Below, in pieces: positions 1-7,369 of a stretch of DNA of 12,081 bases. The notes below the pieces were generated by a model, which did not search any database, had not been told where the DNA came from, and saw only the letters and a program-made list of their open reading frames with translations. Each line of letters opens with the position of its first letter. Positions within the stretch are counted from its first letter, which is position 1. Position numbers and translations under genes: made by a program. The stretch spans positions 1-12,081 of the forward strand of contig CAYRXN010000307.1 of the NCBI GenBank assembly GCA_964428275.1. The letters run 5' to 3'. The DNA comes from JALSRY01 sp964428275 (GTDB lineage: Bacteria > Planctomycetota > Phycisphaerae > UBA1845 > Fen-1342).

Positions 1-575
1 GCAAGCTCGCCGCCGAGGGCTATACGCGCCCCGCGCGACTGGGGCTGCGCGGCGGCAGCAACGGCGGGCTGCTGATCGGGGCGCTGATCACGCAACACCC
101 CGACCTGTTCCAGGCCGCGCTGTGCGCCGTGCCGCTGCTCGACATGGTGCGCTACCACCGCTTCTCGATCGCCCGGTTGTGGATCCCCGAGTACGGCTCC
201 GCCGAGGATCCCGAGCAGTTCAAGTTCCTCTATGCCTACTCACCCTACCACCACGTCCGCGACGGCGTGGCCTATCCGGCGGTGCTGCTGACGACGGCCG
301 AATCCGACTCGCGGGTGGACCCGATGCACGCGCTCAAGATGGCGGCGCGTCTGCAGGCGGCCACGTCGTCGGACCGGCCGATCCTGCTGTGGGTGGAGCG
401 CAAGGCCGGTCACGGCAAGGGCAAGCCGCTGGCCAAACGGATCGACGAGTACCTCGACGAGTGGACGTTCTTCATGTGGCAGCTCGGGAGGACTCCCGCC
501 GGCGGCGGCGATACTCCTCCGCCGGTACCGCCAGCATCTTCTCAATCAGCGGGCGATACTCCGGCCCGCCGTTGA
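1..575 (+). CDS. Prolyl oligopeptidase (S9A-type serine peptidase), C-terminal part
   Basis: This is the last 190 codons of a peptidase whose start lies left of the window; the reading frame begins at base 3 and stops with TGA at 573-575. The S9 alpha/beta-hydrolase catalytic domain is recognisable. The nucleophile motif GGSNGGLL is present, with the serine codon at 57-59. The catalytic aspartate is in SDSRVDP and the histidine in AGHGKGKP. The segment between them (YAYSPYHHV, YPAVLLTT) is typical of the family. Prolyl oligopeptidases cut short peptides after proline; many bacterial homologues are exported, but the N-terminus that would show a signal is missing. The conserved fold ends near FFMWQLG. 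The last 24 or so residues are Pro/Gly/Ser-rich and are encoded where the gene overlaps the end of the convergent radical SAM gene by 104 bp, so this tail is probably not conserved. A paralogue of roughly 45% identity by eye sits at the other end of the window. Confidence 0.9.
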   Translation, partial: KLAAEGYTRPARLGLRGGSNGGLLIGALITQHPDLFQAALCAVPLLDMVRYHRFSIARLWIPEYGSAEDPEQFKFLYAYSPYHHVRDGVAYPAVLLTTAESDSRVDPMHALKMAARLQAATSSDRPILLWVERKAGHGKGKPLAKRIDEYLDEWTFFMWQLGRTPAGGGDTPPPVPPASSQSAGDTPARR

Positions 576-2553
576 GCGTGCAGAACGGGTAGATGCCGTC
601 GGGTGTGCTGTAGAGGATCACGCAACGGCGGATGCGCTCGGTGTCGGAGTTGTAGCGGTCCATGAAGTGCATGCCGGCGGCCATGAGGGTGCGCAGCTTG
701 CGCCGGCCCTTTTCGCCGCGGCCCTCGGCCTTGTTGGTCATGCCGCGCAGGGCACTGATGAACGTCAGCGGGTTGATCCGCCGATCCATCTGCCGCCAGT
801 TGTAGCTCTTGAGGAACACCCAGCAGAGTTCGAGCTTGTCGAGCCAGTTGGCCTTGCCGTCGTCGCGCCGGCCGGTGATTCGGAAGTACAGCTCGTTCAT
901 CCCGCCGAAGAGCTTGAAGATATCGAACATCTTCGGGATCGGGACGACCTCCTTGTCGGGCGTGACGAAGAAGTACGTGCCGAAGGCGCAGTCGCTGTGG
1001 CAGCTCGGGCGGATCTTGGGCTTGCCGTCGAGCGTCTGCATGATGCGGCTCAGCGGCGCGATCACGCTCAGCGGGAACATGTCGCGCATCGGATCGGCCC
1101 CGCTGGCGGCGGCGATGTCGCGGGCCAGATCGCCCAGCGTGTAGCGCATCTGTTCGAGCTTGTGCTGCTCGATCCGCCCGGTGATGGATACCGGCTGGTA
1201 GCTGATCGCGCTGATCACGTGGGCGTGGTCGGCGGCGAACCGGAAGATCTTGCCCACCTGGTCGTTGTTGAAGTTGTTGATGATCGTCGGAACCAGACAG
1301 ACCTTGATGTCGTTGGCGGCGGAGTTGTCGATACAGCGCAGCTTCTTGTCCAGCAGGTCGGCGGCCCGGACCTGCCGGTAGATCTCCGGCTCGACGCCAT
1401 CGAACTGGAGGTAGATCGTGTGCAGGCCCGCCGCGGCCGCCCGGCGGGCGAACGCCGGATCGGAGAGCTTGATGCCGTTGGTGGCGATCTGAACGTGCGA
1501 AAAGCCCATGCGGTTGGCCTGGGCCACGATGCGATGGAAGTCCGGGTGCAACGTGGGTTCGCCGCCGGTGAACTGAATCGCGGTCGCCGGGTAGGGATGC
1601 TGGTTGCGCAGCGCCTGAAGATACTCGACGACCATCTCGTAATCCGGCTCGGCCACGTACCCGGCGGCGTTGGCGTTGGCGAAACAGACCGGGCACTTCA
1701 GATTGCAGCGGTTGGTCAGGTCGATCTGGGCCAGACACGAGGCGCTGTGGTGCTGGTTGCACAGCCCGCAATCGCTCGGGCAGTGCGAAGCCCCCGAAAC
1801 CTGCGGCTCGTAGACGCCGCGTTCGTCCTGCCAGGCGCTGCGGGTACCCTTGAGGTACATCTCCACGTTGGTGTTGATCTTGTCGCGGAAGTAGCCGTGC
1901 TCGGGACAGGTCTTCTCGATCCAGACGATGTCGTCGCGGACGTAGTAGCGTCCCAGGATCATGCAGCGGCACTCGGGGCAGAGCGTCTCGACCGTCTTGG
2001 GCAGCTCCCGCACGATCGGGCGGATCGGCGAGCCGGTGTGCGTGGTCGCGGGCTGGTGCGGCCGGTCGCGGCCGGCCGGGTTCTTCACGAACAGCACGTC
2101 GTGGTGGTGCTCGCGCGTGGTGCCGCAGGCCGGGCAGTCGAGCTCGAGGTAGATGGCGTCTTCGCCGGCGTCGTAGGTCAGCCGGCCTTCCACCACTTCA
2201 CCGCAGCCGGCGCAGGTCCAGCGGCCGGCCCACGGCAACCCCTCCGGGCCCTTCTGTACGGGCGCGTACTTGCGCAGGGCGAGCTTGAACCGCTCGAGCT
2301 CGGTGCGGGCCTGCTCGGCCCGGACCGCCTCCCGCCGGATGCCGTCGATCGGCCGGTGCAGCAACCCCGAATGCTGTCCGCCGTCGGTGGCGACCGGCGG
2401 CGCGGCGGGGTCGGGCCCGGCGGCGGCGGGGTCGATCACGTGCAGGTGGCAGACGTGGTCCATGTCGGCGTCGCGCGGCCCCAGCGGTTCGAGCGCCGCC
2501 GACCTGCTGGCCTTGTCCCGTCTCACCCGCTGCTGCGTATCCGACCGCGCCAT
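472..2553 (-). CDS. Tes-like (COG1964) radical SAM enzyme, candidate membrane-spanning lipid synthase
   Basis: This is a 693-residue radical SAM protein. The SAM-cluster motif CNLKCPVC (C283, C287, C290) is followed by TGGEP at about 329-333. Family signatures of COG1964 run through the core: IDLTNRCNLKCPVCFANA, HVQIATNGI, YLQFDGV, LVPT and QPVSITGRI. Further cysteines suited to auxiliary clusters are C258, C262, C265 and C273 just before the SAM motif, then C518, C522, C644 and C658. A rubredoxin-like knuckle precedes them (CPEC at 192-195, CPEHG at 216-220). These features are those of archaeal tetraether synthase Tes (MJ0619), which couples lipid chain termini through carbon radicals. An additional CxxC pair (C114/C117, C140/C143) lies further upstream. 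I chose ATG 2553 because AAAGGAG lies 9 nt before it; an ATG at 2607 has no such site. It is the last gene of the minus-strand unit, 59 bp after the COG3581-like gene. Family is firm; substrate is inferred. An older idea for MJ0619 is pterin methylation. Confidence 0.88.
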   Translation of the reverse strand: MARSDTQQRVRRDKASRSAALEPLGPRDADMDHVCHLHVIDPAAAGPDPAAPPVATDGGQHSGLLHRPIDGIRREAVRAEQARTELERFKLALRKYAPVQKGPEGLPWAGRWTCAGCGEVVEGRLTYDAGEDAIYLELDCPACGTTREHHHDVLFVKNPAGRDRPHQPATTHTGSPIRPIVRELPKTVETLCPECRCMILGRYYVRDDIVWIEKTCPEHGYFRDKINTNVEMYLKGTRSAWQDERGVYEPQVSGASHCPSDCGLCNQHHSASCLAQIDLTNRCNLKCPVCFANANAAGYVAEPDYEMVVEYLQALRNQHPYPATAIQFTGGEPTLHPDFHRIVAQANRMGFSHVQIATNGIKLSDPAFARRAAAAGLHTIYLQFDGVEPEIYRQVRAADLLDKKLRCIDNSAANDIKVCLVPTIINNFNNDQVGKIFRFAADHAHVISAISYQPVSITGRIEQHKLEQMRYTLGDLARDIAAASGADPMRDMFPLSVIAPLSRIMQTLDGKPKIRPSCHSDCAFGTYFFVTPDKEVVPIPKMFDIFKLFGGMNELYFRITGRRDDGKANWLDKLELCWVFLKSYNWRQMDRRINPLTFISALRGMTNKAEGRGEKGRRKLRTLMAAGMHFMDRYNSDTERIRRCVILYSTPDGIYPFCTLNGGPEYRPLIEKMLAVPAEEYRRRRRESSRAAT

Positions 2554-2562
2554 GGACACCTG

Positions 2563-2569
2563 CTCCTTT
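2563..2569 (-). promoter_or_regulatory. Ribosome binding site of the radical SAM gene
   Basis: On the minus strand this reads AAAGGAG with a 9-nt spacer to ATG 2553. It decides the start: the in-frame ATG at 2607, only 5 bp after the preceding stop codon, has no purine-rich site at a suitable distance. Confidence 0.75.
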
Positions 2570-2612
2570 GCTCCCGGATGCTTGGCCCCCGTTTCTGCGC
2601 CAGGCATTCTAC

Positions 2613-3908
2613 TCACTGAAAGTAATTCGGATAGACACGCGGATGGCGCTTTCGTTTCTGATACGCCCGGGCCAGGTCGAGAAAAATCTCCAGATCGCGG
2701 TCGAGATGGGTGTTGGCCTTGTCGAAAAAGAACGTGCGGATCGGCATGTCGTCGTGCGCGGCGCTGACCGCCGGGTAGACCGCCTCCGAAACCACGCCGT
2801 TCATGCACGAAAACGGCGCGATGTCGATCACGCCGTCGGCCCCCTTCCTGTACACGTAGATCGCCTTGCCCACGCTCAGGACCATCTCGCCCAGCGCCCC
2901 GTCGGCCGGCAGGTAGGGCCAGGCCGCCTCGATCACCTCGCGGATGTCTTCGGGCTCCTCGTAACCCACGAAGTCGTCGTGTACGGGCGCCAGCAGTGTC
3001 TGCTCGTAGCGGTGCTGCACGTGCGACGTGAGCTTGCGTTTCAGAAACGCCATGCTGAAACGCCCGTGTTCGCGAATGGCGTCGGTCTCGCGGCACCAGT
3101 TCGTATACCACACCCACTCCGGCGTGTCCGAGAGCCAGCACTCGCCGCCGAGCCGCTCCACCCGGCGGATCAGGTCCTCGTTGCTGAAGGTGTTGAGTCG
3201 GCAGAAGATCTCTCCGACGACGCCGATCAGCGGGCGGCCCTTCTCGTAACGCGCCGGCAGCGACCGGAACCGGTCACGAACCTCCACGACCTTCTCCGCC
3301 AGCATGCGCACCCGCTGCCTGGGCGGCGGGTCGCGCAGCGCCAGCACCTCTCCGAACACGTCGAGCGATTCCCGAAAGGCCACATCGGTATCGCCGGCGA
3401 CCGTCTCGTAGGGGCGGGTCTTGAGCAGGAACCGCTGCGTCAGGTCCGCCAGCACGATCCCCATCCAGACCGTGTGCATGAGGTCTTTGGCCGCCTCGCC
3501 GATGCCGGCGTAGCCGTTGGCGCTGGTGGGCGAGACGACCAGCGCTTCGCCGTAGCCGAGCTGGTCGAGCACCTGGCGCAGGTAAGGGGCGTACTGGCCG
3601 AACCGGCAGGGCCCTTCGGCCTCGGGCATGAAAAACGCGGTGCGGGCCGGATCGAAGCCCGGCTGGCGGCAGACCTTCAGGAAGTCCCCCAGCGTGATCT
3701 TGTGCGGCAGGCATTCCTCGCCGCTGGTGTAGGCCCCGCCCAGTTCGAGCGTCCGGTCATCGGAATCCGGGACGAGCCGGGCGTCGACGCCGACCGAGCG
3801 GAACGCCGCCGCGGTCAGGGCCGCAGTGGCGTAGGACATTTGCGGGAAGTAGAGGGTGCGGTCGGCGAGACTTCGCTCGCGGATCTGGTCTGACACGTGC
3901 GCCACCAT
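2613..3908 (-). CDS. COG3581-like 2-hydroxyacyl-CoA dehydratase-related subunit (PlsA/GeR C-terminal part)
   Basis: This 431-residue protein resembles the COG3581 group of 2-hydroxyacyl-CoA dehydratase-like proteins, which form the C-terminal part of PlsA-type plasmalogen synthases. Typical segments are LYFPQMSYATAAL (19-31), GEECLPHKITLGDFL (63-77), MPEAEGPCRFGQY (94-106) and IAPFSCMNGVVSE (363-375). C66, C101 and C368 are the best candidates for cluster ligands; other cysteines are C80, C236, C257 and C272. The segment PLIGVVGEIFCRLNTFSNEDLI (split here as PLIGVVGEIF and CRLNTFSNEDLI, 226-247) is also characteristic. It lacks transmembrane segments. The start at 3908 is supported by AAAGGAA 7 nt upstream. 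The gene begins 94 bp inside the 3' end of the two-activase gene, so the pair is probably translationally coupled and the products probably act as one enzyme. By analogy with PlsA/GeR, the complex would reduce a lipid acyl ester to an alkyl or alkenyl ether. A role in ordinary acyl-CoA dehydration is the alternative. Confidence 0.85.
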   Translation of the reverse strand: MVAHVSDQIRERSLADRTLYFPQMSYATAALTAAAFRSVGVDARLVPDSDDRTLELGGAYTSGEECLPHKITLGDFLKVCRQPGFDPARTAFFMPEAEGPCRFGQYAPYLRQVLDQLGYGEALVVSPTSANGYAGIGEAAKDLMHTVWMGIVLADLTQRFLLKTRPYETVAGDTDVAFRESLDVFGEVLALRDPPPRQRVRMLAEKVVEVRDRFRSLPARYEKGRPLIGVVGEIFCRLNTFSNEDLIRRVERLGGECWLSDTPEWVWYTNWCRETDAIREHGRFSMAFLKRKLTSHVQHRYEQTLLAPVHDDFVGYEEPEDIREVIEAAWPYLPADGALGEMVLSVGKAIYVYRKGADGVIDIAPFSCMNGVVSEAVYPAVSAAHDDMPIRTFFFDKANTHLDRDLEIFLDLARAYQKRKRHPRVYPNYFQ

Positions 3909-6900
3909 CGCAGGATTCCTTTGCTGTCGAGATACGCTTCGCATCGAGTCATCATGCCGGCGTCGTTGGAGTGGCCGTCGAACTGGAGCGTGAGGAACGG
4001 CTTGCCCGAGGCCGGCCGCACGAACCCCTTGATGAACGAATCCGGGCCGCACTTGAAGTTCGTGATGTAGATCATGTGCAGGTTGGGGTGACGCGCCACG
4101 AGCTTCGAGGCCGCCAGGATCCGCTTGCCGAAGGCCCAGAACATGTTGTCGTTCACGTCGGTGATGTCGATCCCCTCCAGCGGAAGCGCATCGACCGGCA
4201 GCACGTTGACGCCGTAGTTCTCGCGCAGCTTGCGCGCGACCGACAGGCTCACGCCGGGGTCGTGGATGTTGTAGGGCCGGCCGGCGAGCACCATTCCCGG
4301 CTCGCCGGTTTCGATCAGCGTCTGGAGTGCTTCGCGCCCCGCCTGGGCATAGCGGGTGCGGAACCGCGTCAGCGCTTCCCAGGCCGCCGCGAAGGCGCGT
4401 ACCGCCCGCCGGCGGGACACGCCCAGATCGCGCGCCGTATCGAGCAGCGAGCGGCGCACCTGCTCGGCTCCGTCCCGCATCCGAATCGTCGGACAGAGGA
4501 CCCGTCCCGGCCAGTGGCGCAACAGCGGCGTCTGCCGCAGGACGAACGGCAGCGTCTGGCCCCAGGGGCAGACGTGGCTCGGGTCGCCGTGGGCCGGCGG
4601 CCGGTCGCCCGCGGCGGGCAGCCCCTCGACCGAGAGCAGGTTGGGCAGCCAGACGTAATCCACCCCCTGCGCCACCAGGTCGGCCACGTGCCCGTGAGCG
4701 ACGATGATCGGGAAGCACGGCTCGGCCACGATCGTGTCGAGGCCGCGCTGCACGGTCCGTCGATTGGTTTCACTCGACAGCACGACGCGCAGGCCGCAAT
4801 CGCGGAAGAAACGCCGCCACAACGGGAGCAGCTCGAAGGTGTACATCGCCAGCGGGATGCCGACGCTGCGCGCCGCCCCCGGCGGATCGCCGTCGTCGTC
4901 GGCCATCAGCAACTCGCGGTTGAGCGCGATCAGGTCGGCGATGACCGGCTTGCGCTCGGAGCGGGCCTGCTTGCGGAAGCGGTCGGAGCACTTGTCGCCC
5001 CAGAACGTCTTCTCGTCTTCGACGGTGAACTCCTGAATCGAGCACTGATTGCCGCAGCCGTGGCAGGTGAACTCGCGGAGCGTGTAATCCACCTGTTCGA
5101 TCTTGTAGCCGCGGAAGCGCGTCGTCGCTCCGGTCGATCTGATCTTCTCGCGGGCCAGCAACGCCGCCCCGATCGCCCCGAGCGTCGCGTTGTGCGGCGG
5201 GACGATGATCTCCTTGCCCGTGATCATGCTGAACGCGGCCGCGACGGCGTCGTTGTAGGCCGTGCCGCCCTGGAAGAAGATGCACTCACCGATCGGCCGG
5301 CCGCGCACCACGCGGTTGATGTAGTTGTGCGCGATGGAGAACGCCAGGCCGGCGATCACGTCGTCGCGCTTGGCGCCGCGCTGCATGCAGGTGTTCACGT
5401 CGCGCTCCATGAACACCGTGCAGCGCTCGCCCAGCCGGATCGGCGCCTTCGAGCGCAACGCGAGCCGGGCGAACTCGTCCTTGATCGAAACCCCCAGTTC
5501 CTCGGCCCGCTCTTCGAGAAAGCTGCCCGTGCCGGCGGCGCAGGCCTCGTTCATCGTGAAGTCCACGACGATCGTTTCCGCGGCCGACCCGCCCGAACCC
5601 GCCCGGCGCCGGTCGGTCTCGGACTCGAGGCAGATGTACTTGCTGTCCTGCCCGCCGATCTCGAAGATCGTGTCGGGTCGTTTGCCGAGCAGTCGGTCGC
5701 CGATGAACGTGGCGCCGGTCTTGTGCGCGGTGATCTCGTCGTTGACGCTGTCGGCTCCGACCAGTTGGCCGATCAGTTCGCGCCCGCTGCCGGTCGTGCC
5801 GACGCCGCGGATGCGCACCCCCCAGCCGACCGCTTCCTCGGTCTCGCGCAGGCAGCGCGCCACGACCTCGATCGGGCGGCCTTCGGTGCGCGTGAAGATG
5901 TAGTGGATGACGTCGCCGTGCTCGTCGATCAGCACGAGCTTGGTACCGACCGAGCCGATGTCGAGCCCCAGGTAGGCATCGACCAGCCGCCCGTCGGTCG
6001 GGAAGTGATACGGCCTGACGCGGTCGCGCAGCAGCTTGACCCGCTCCATGCTCAGCGGCGGCATGGTGGCGAATGCCGCCCCGTTGCCCTCGCGGGCGGC
6101 CCGCAGCCGGGCGAGCCGATCGCGCAGCGACCGGCCGGCCCCCCGGCGACAGCGGTCGGCATCCGGCGATTCGTGCGCTTCGCCGGGCTCGGCTTCCACC
6201 GCCAGCGCCGCGCCCACCGCGCCCAGCGACTCCGCCGCCTCGGGCACGAACAGCTCGTCCTCGCCGAGGTCGAACACCTCGCGCAACGCCCGCACCACCG
6301 CCCGGTTGAGTGAAACGCCTCCGATCAGCGCCACCGGCGGCTCGGGGGTACGGCCCTTGACGACCGCCGCCTTGTAGTTGCGTGCCACCGCGTCGCACAG
6401 GCCGCGCAACACTTCCGGCGGCGCATAACCCTTCTGCTGGGCGTGGATCATGTCGCTTTTGGCGAACACGCTGCACCGTCCGGCGATCTGGGCCGCCCGC
6501 TGGGCCTGCTCGACGATCGTGCCGATCTCCTCGACGCGGTATTGCAGCCGCGAGGCCTGCTGGTCGAGGAAGCCGCCGGTACCCGCGGCGCAGTCGCCGT
6601 TGGTGCTGTAGTCCATGATCCCCAGCGTGCCGCTGGCCGGATCGGGTTCGCAGCGGATGTAGCGGCTGGCTTCGCCGCCGATTTCGAAGATGGTGCGCAC
6701 GTGCGCAAAGAGCAGGTCGATCGCGCGGACGGCGGCCTGAAACTCGTTGCAGCGCCGGGCTTCGAGCAGCCCGCCGACCAGGTCGGCGCCCGAGCCGGTC
6801 ACGCCGATGCCGGCGATCGGTTCGTCGCCCAGGCAATCGGCGAGCGCTTCGAGCATCTCCGCCAGCGTCTCGACCGGGCGCCCCTGCGATCGCCGGGGCG

Positions 6901-7063
6901 TGGTGACGAACACCGCGCGTCCGTCGCGGGCGGGAGTCTCCAGCCGGCGAAACACCCGTTTTCGGTCGGCGGGCGTCTGGATGCGTGCCGCTGCTGCCGG
7001 CGAAGCGACCAGGGCCGCGTGAACGCCCACGGATCCGACGTCGATGCCGAGTCGTATGCTCAT
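3815..7063 (-). CDS. Two-activase plus DUF2229 protein (N-terminal part of a PlsA/GeR-type ester reductase)
   Basis: This 1082-residue cytoplasmic protein carries two BcrAD/BadFG-type ATPase domains. Domain 1 is about residues 1-290 (LGIDVGSVG at 5-13, NGDCAAGTGGFLD with C158, GRCSVFAKSD with C197). Domain 2 is about 364-637 (LGLDIGSVGTK, EIGGQDSKYI, NEACAAGTGSFLEE with C508, GERCTVFMERD with C548). In this family the two cysteines of each domain bind a [4Fe-4S] cluster and ATP hydrolysis drives low-potential electrons into a dehydratase partner. A cysteine knuckle follows (C667, C670, C674, C692), then a DUF2229/COG3580-like region from about 735 (EPCFPI C783, CPWGQTLPF C832, LAGRPYNIHDPG 926-937, NFKCGPDSF C1004). 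The order matches the first three quarters of Clostridium PlsA. The start at 7063 has AGGAGAG 10 nt upstream. Conservation ends near RCEAYLD (1040-1046); the last 30 or so residues overlap the next gene and look unconstrained. Confidence 0.88.
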   Translation of the reverse strand: MSIRLGIDVGSVGVHAALVASPAAAARIQTPADRKRVFRRLETPARDGRAVFVTTPRRSQGRPVETLAEMLEALADCLGDEPIAGIGVTGSGADLVGGLLEARRCNEFQAAVRAIDLLFAHVRTIFEIGGEASRYIRCEPDPASGTLGIMDYSTNGDCAAGTGGFLDQQASRLQYRVEEIGTIVEQAQRAAQIAGRCSVFAKSDMIHAQQKGYAPPEVLRGLCDAVARNYKAAVVKGRTPEPPVALIGGVSLNRAVVRALREVFDLGEDELFVPEAAESLGAVGAALAVEAEPGEAHESPDADRCRRGAGRSLRDRLARLRAAREGNGAAFATMPPLSMERVKLLRDRVRPYHFPTDGRLVDAYLGLDIGSVGTKLVLIDEHGDVIHYIFTRTEGRPIEVVARCLRETEEAVGWGVRIRGVGTTGSGRELIGQLVGADSVNDEITAHKTGATFIGDRLLGKRPDTIFEIGGQDSKYICLESETDRRRAGSGGSAAETIVVDFTMNEACAAGTGSFLEERAEELGVSIKDEFARLALRSKAPIRLGERCTVFMERDVNTCMQRGAKRDDVIAGLAFSIAHNYINRVVRGRPIGECIFFQGGTAYNDAVAAAFSMITGKEIIVPPHNATLGAIGAALLAREKIRSTGATTRFRGYKIEQVDYTLREFTCHGCGNQCSIQEFTVEDEKTFWGDKCSDRFRKQARSERKPVIADLIALNRELLMADDDGDPPGAARSVGIPLAMYTFELLPLWRRFFRDCGLRVVLSSETNRRTVQRGLDTIVAEPCFPIIVAHGHVADLVAQGVDYVWLPNLLSVEGLPAAGDRPPAHGDPSHVCPWGQTLPFVLRQTPLLRHWPGRVLCPTIRMRDGAEQVRRSLLDTARDLGVSRRRAVRAFAAAWEALTRFRTRYAQAGREALQTLIETGEPGMVLAGRPYNIHDPGVSLSVARKLRENYGVNVLPVDALPLEGIDITDVNDNMFWAFGKRILAASKLVARHPNLHMIYITNFKCGPDSFIKGFVRPASGKPFLTLQFDGHSNDAGMMTRCEAYLDSKGILRWWRTCQTRSASEVSPTAPSTSRKCPTPLRP
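3916..3922 (-). promoter_or_regulatory. Ribosome binding site of the COG3581-like gene
   Basis: On the minus strand this reads AAAGGAA, 7 nt before ATG 3908, and it lies inside the coding sequence of the preceding gene. It fixes the start of the downstream gene and supports separate initiation rather than a frameshift fusion. Confidence 0.65.
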
Positions 7064-7369
7064 CGTTGCGCGACTCTCCTGCGTCAGAGGGTATCCAGGC
7101 CGCGGCGCCACGGCGCCGGCGAGATCGGCGACCGTATGGTTATACCGCCGATTGCCCCTGCTGGATTCCATTTTACAGCCGATTCTCGCCGGAGCGACGG
7201 CCCATCGCCCGCGGCGCAGCACCGCTCGCGCCGGCCCCAATCGCGCAAGACGGCTCACACGCGCGGAGTTTAACGCTCACGACCGACACAAACAAAGAAA
7301 AATGCAACTATTCCTCGCACGCGAGCATCGCGCCGGTGCCGCCCCCTTGCCGAGCCGCCGACCGGAGCG
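7064..7369 (-). promoter_or_regulatory. 306-bp intergenic region, probable promoter of the three-gene lipid unit
   Basis: This is the longest gap on the minus strand and contains no gene that I can support, although the frame of the next gene stays open across most of it. On the minus strand a TATAAC box lies at 7144-7139; it has no convincing -35 element at the right distance, so it is only a weak promoter candidate, with about 70 nt of leader to ATG 7063. An AT-rich patch lies at 7285-7313. Just upstream of that patch (minus-strand sense) is a short inverted repeat, CTCGC/GCGAG at 7314-7325, followed by a T-rich stretch at 7303-7285. This could end transcription of the glycosyltransferase gene, but the stem is only 5 bp. 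Confidence 0.35.
7074..7080 (-). promoter_or_regulatory. Ribosome binding site of the two-activase gene
   Basis: On the minus strand this reads AGGAGAG, 10 nt before ATG 7063. It supports starting at MSIRLGIDVG, which also coincides with the first conserved strand of the ATPase fold, rather than at ATGs further upstream in the same open frame. Confidence 0.65.

Noticed and set aside
2554..2607. Earlier start of the radical SAM protein at ATG 2607
   Set aside because: It lies only 5 bp after the previous stop and lacks a Shine-Dalgarno site, whereas ATG 2553 has AAAGGAG at 9 nt; the extra 18 residues are not conserved-looking.
667..2619. Long open frame on the plus strand opposite the radical SAM gene
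   Set aside because: It is the complementary-strand shadow of a GC-rich gene; its translation is full of Val, Arg, Ala and Asp repeats with no family motif, while the minus strand has clear conserved motifs.
3815..3922. Programmed -1 frameshift fusing the two PlsA/GeR-like genes
   Set aside because: The frame relation would allow it, but no slippery heptamer is visible in the overlap and the second gene has its own well-placed ribosome binding site.
3971..6313. 780-codon open frame on the plus strand opposite the two-activase gene
   Set aside because: Same kind of shadow: low-complexity translation, no recognisable domain, and the opposing strand is fully explained by two ATPase domains and DUF2229.
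2613..7063. Benzoyl-CoA reductase or 2-hydroxyglutaryl-CoA dehydratase system for aromatic or amino acid breakdown
   Set aside because: The activase domains alone would fit, but the tandem activases with DUF2229 and a COG3581-like partner, and no separate HgdA/HgdB or BcrB/BcrC pair or CoA transferase nearby, match the PlsA-type arrangement better.
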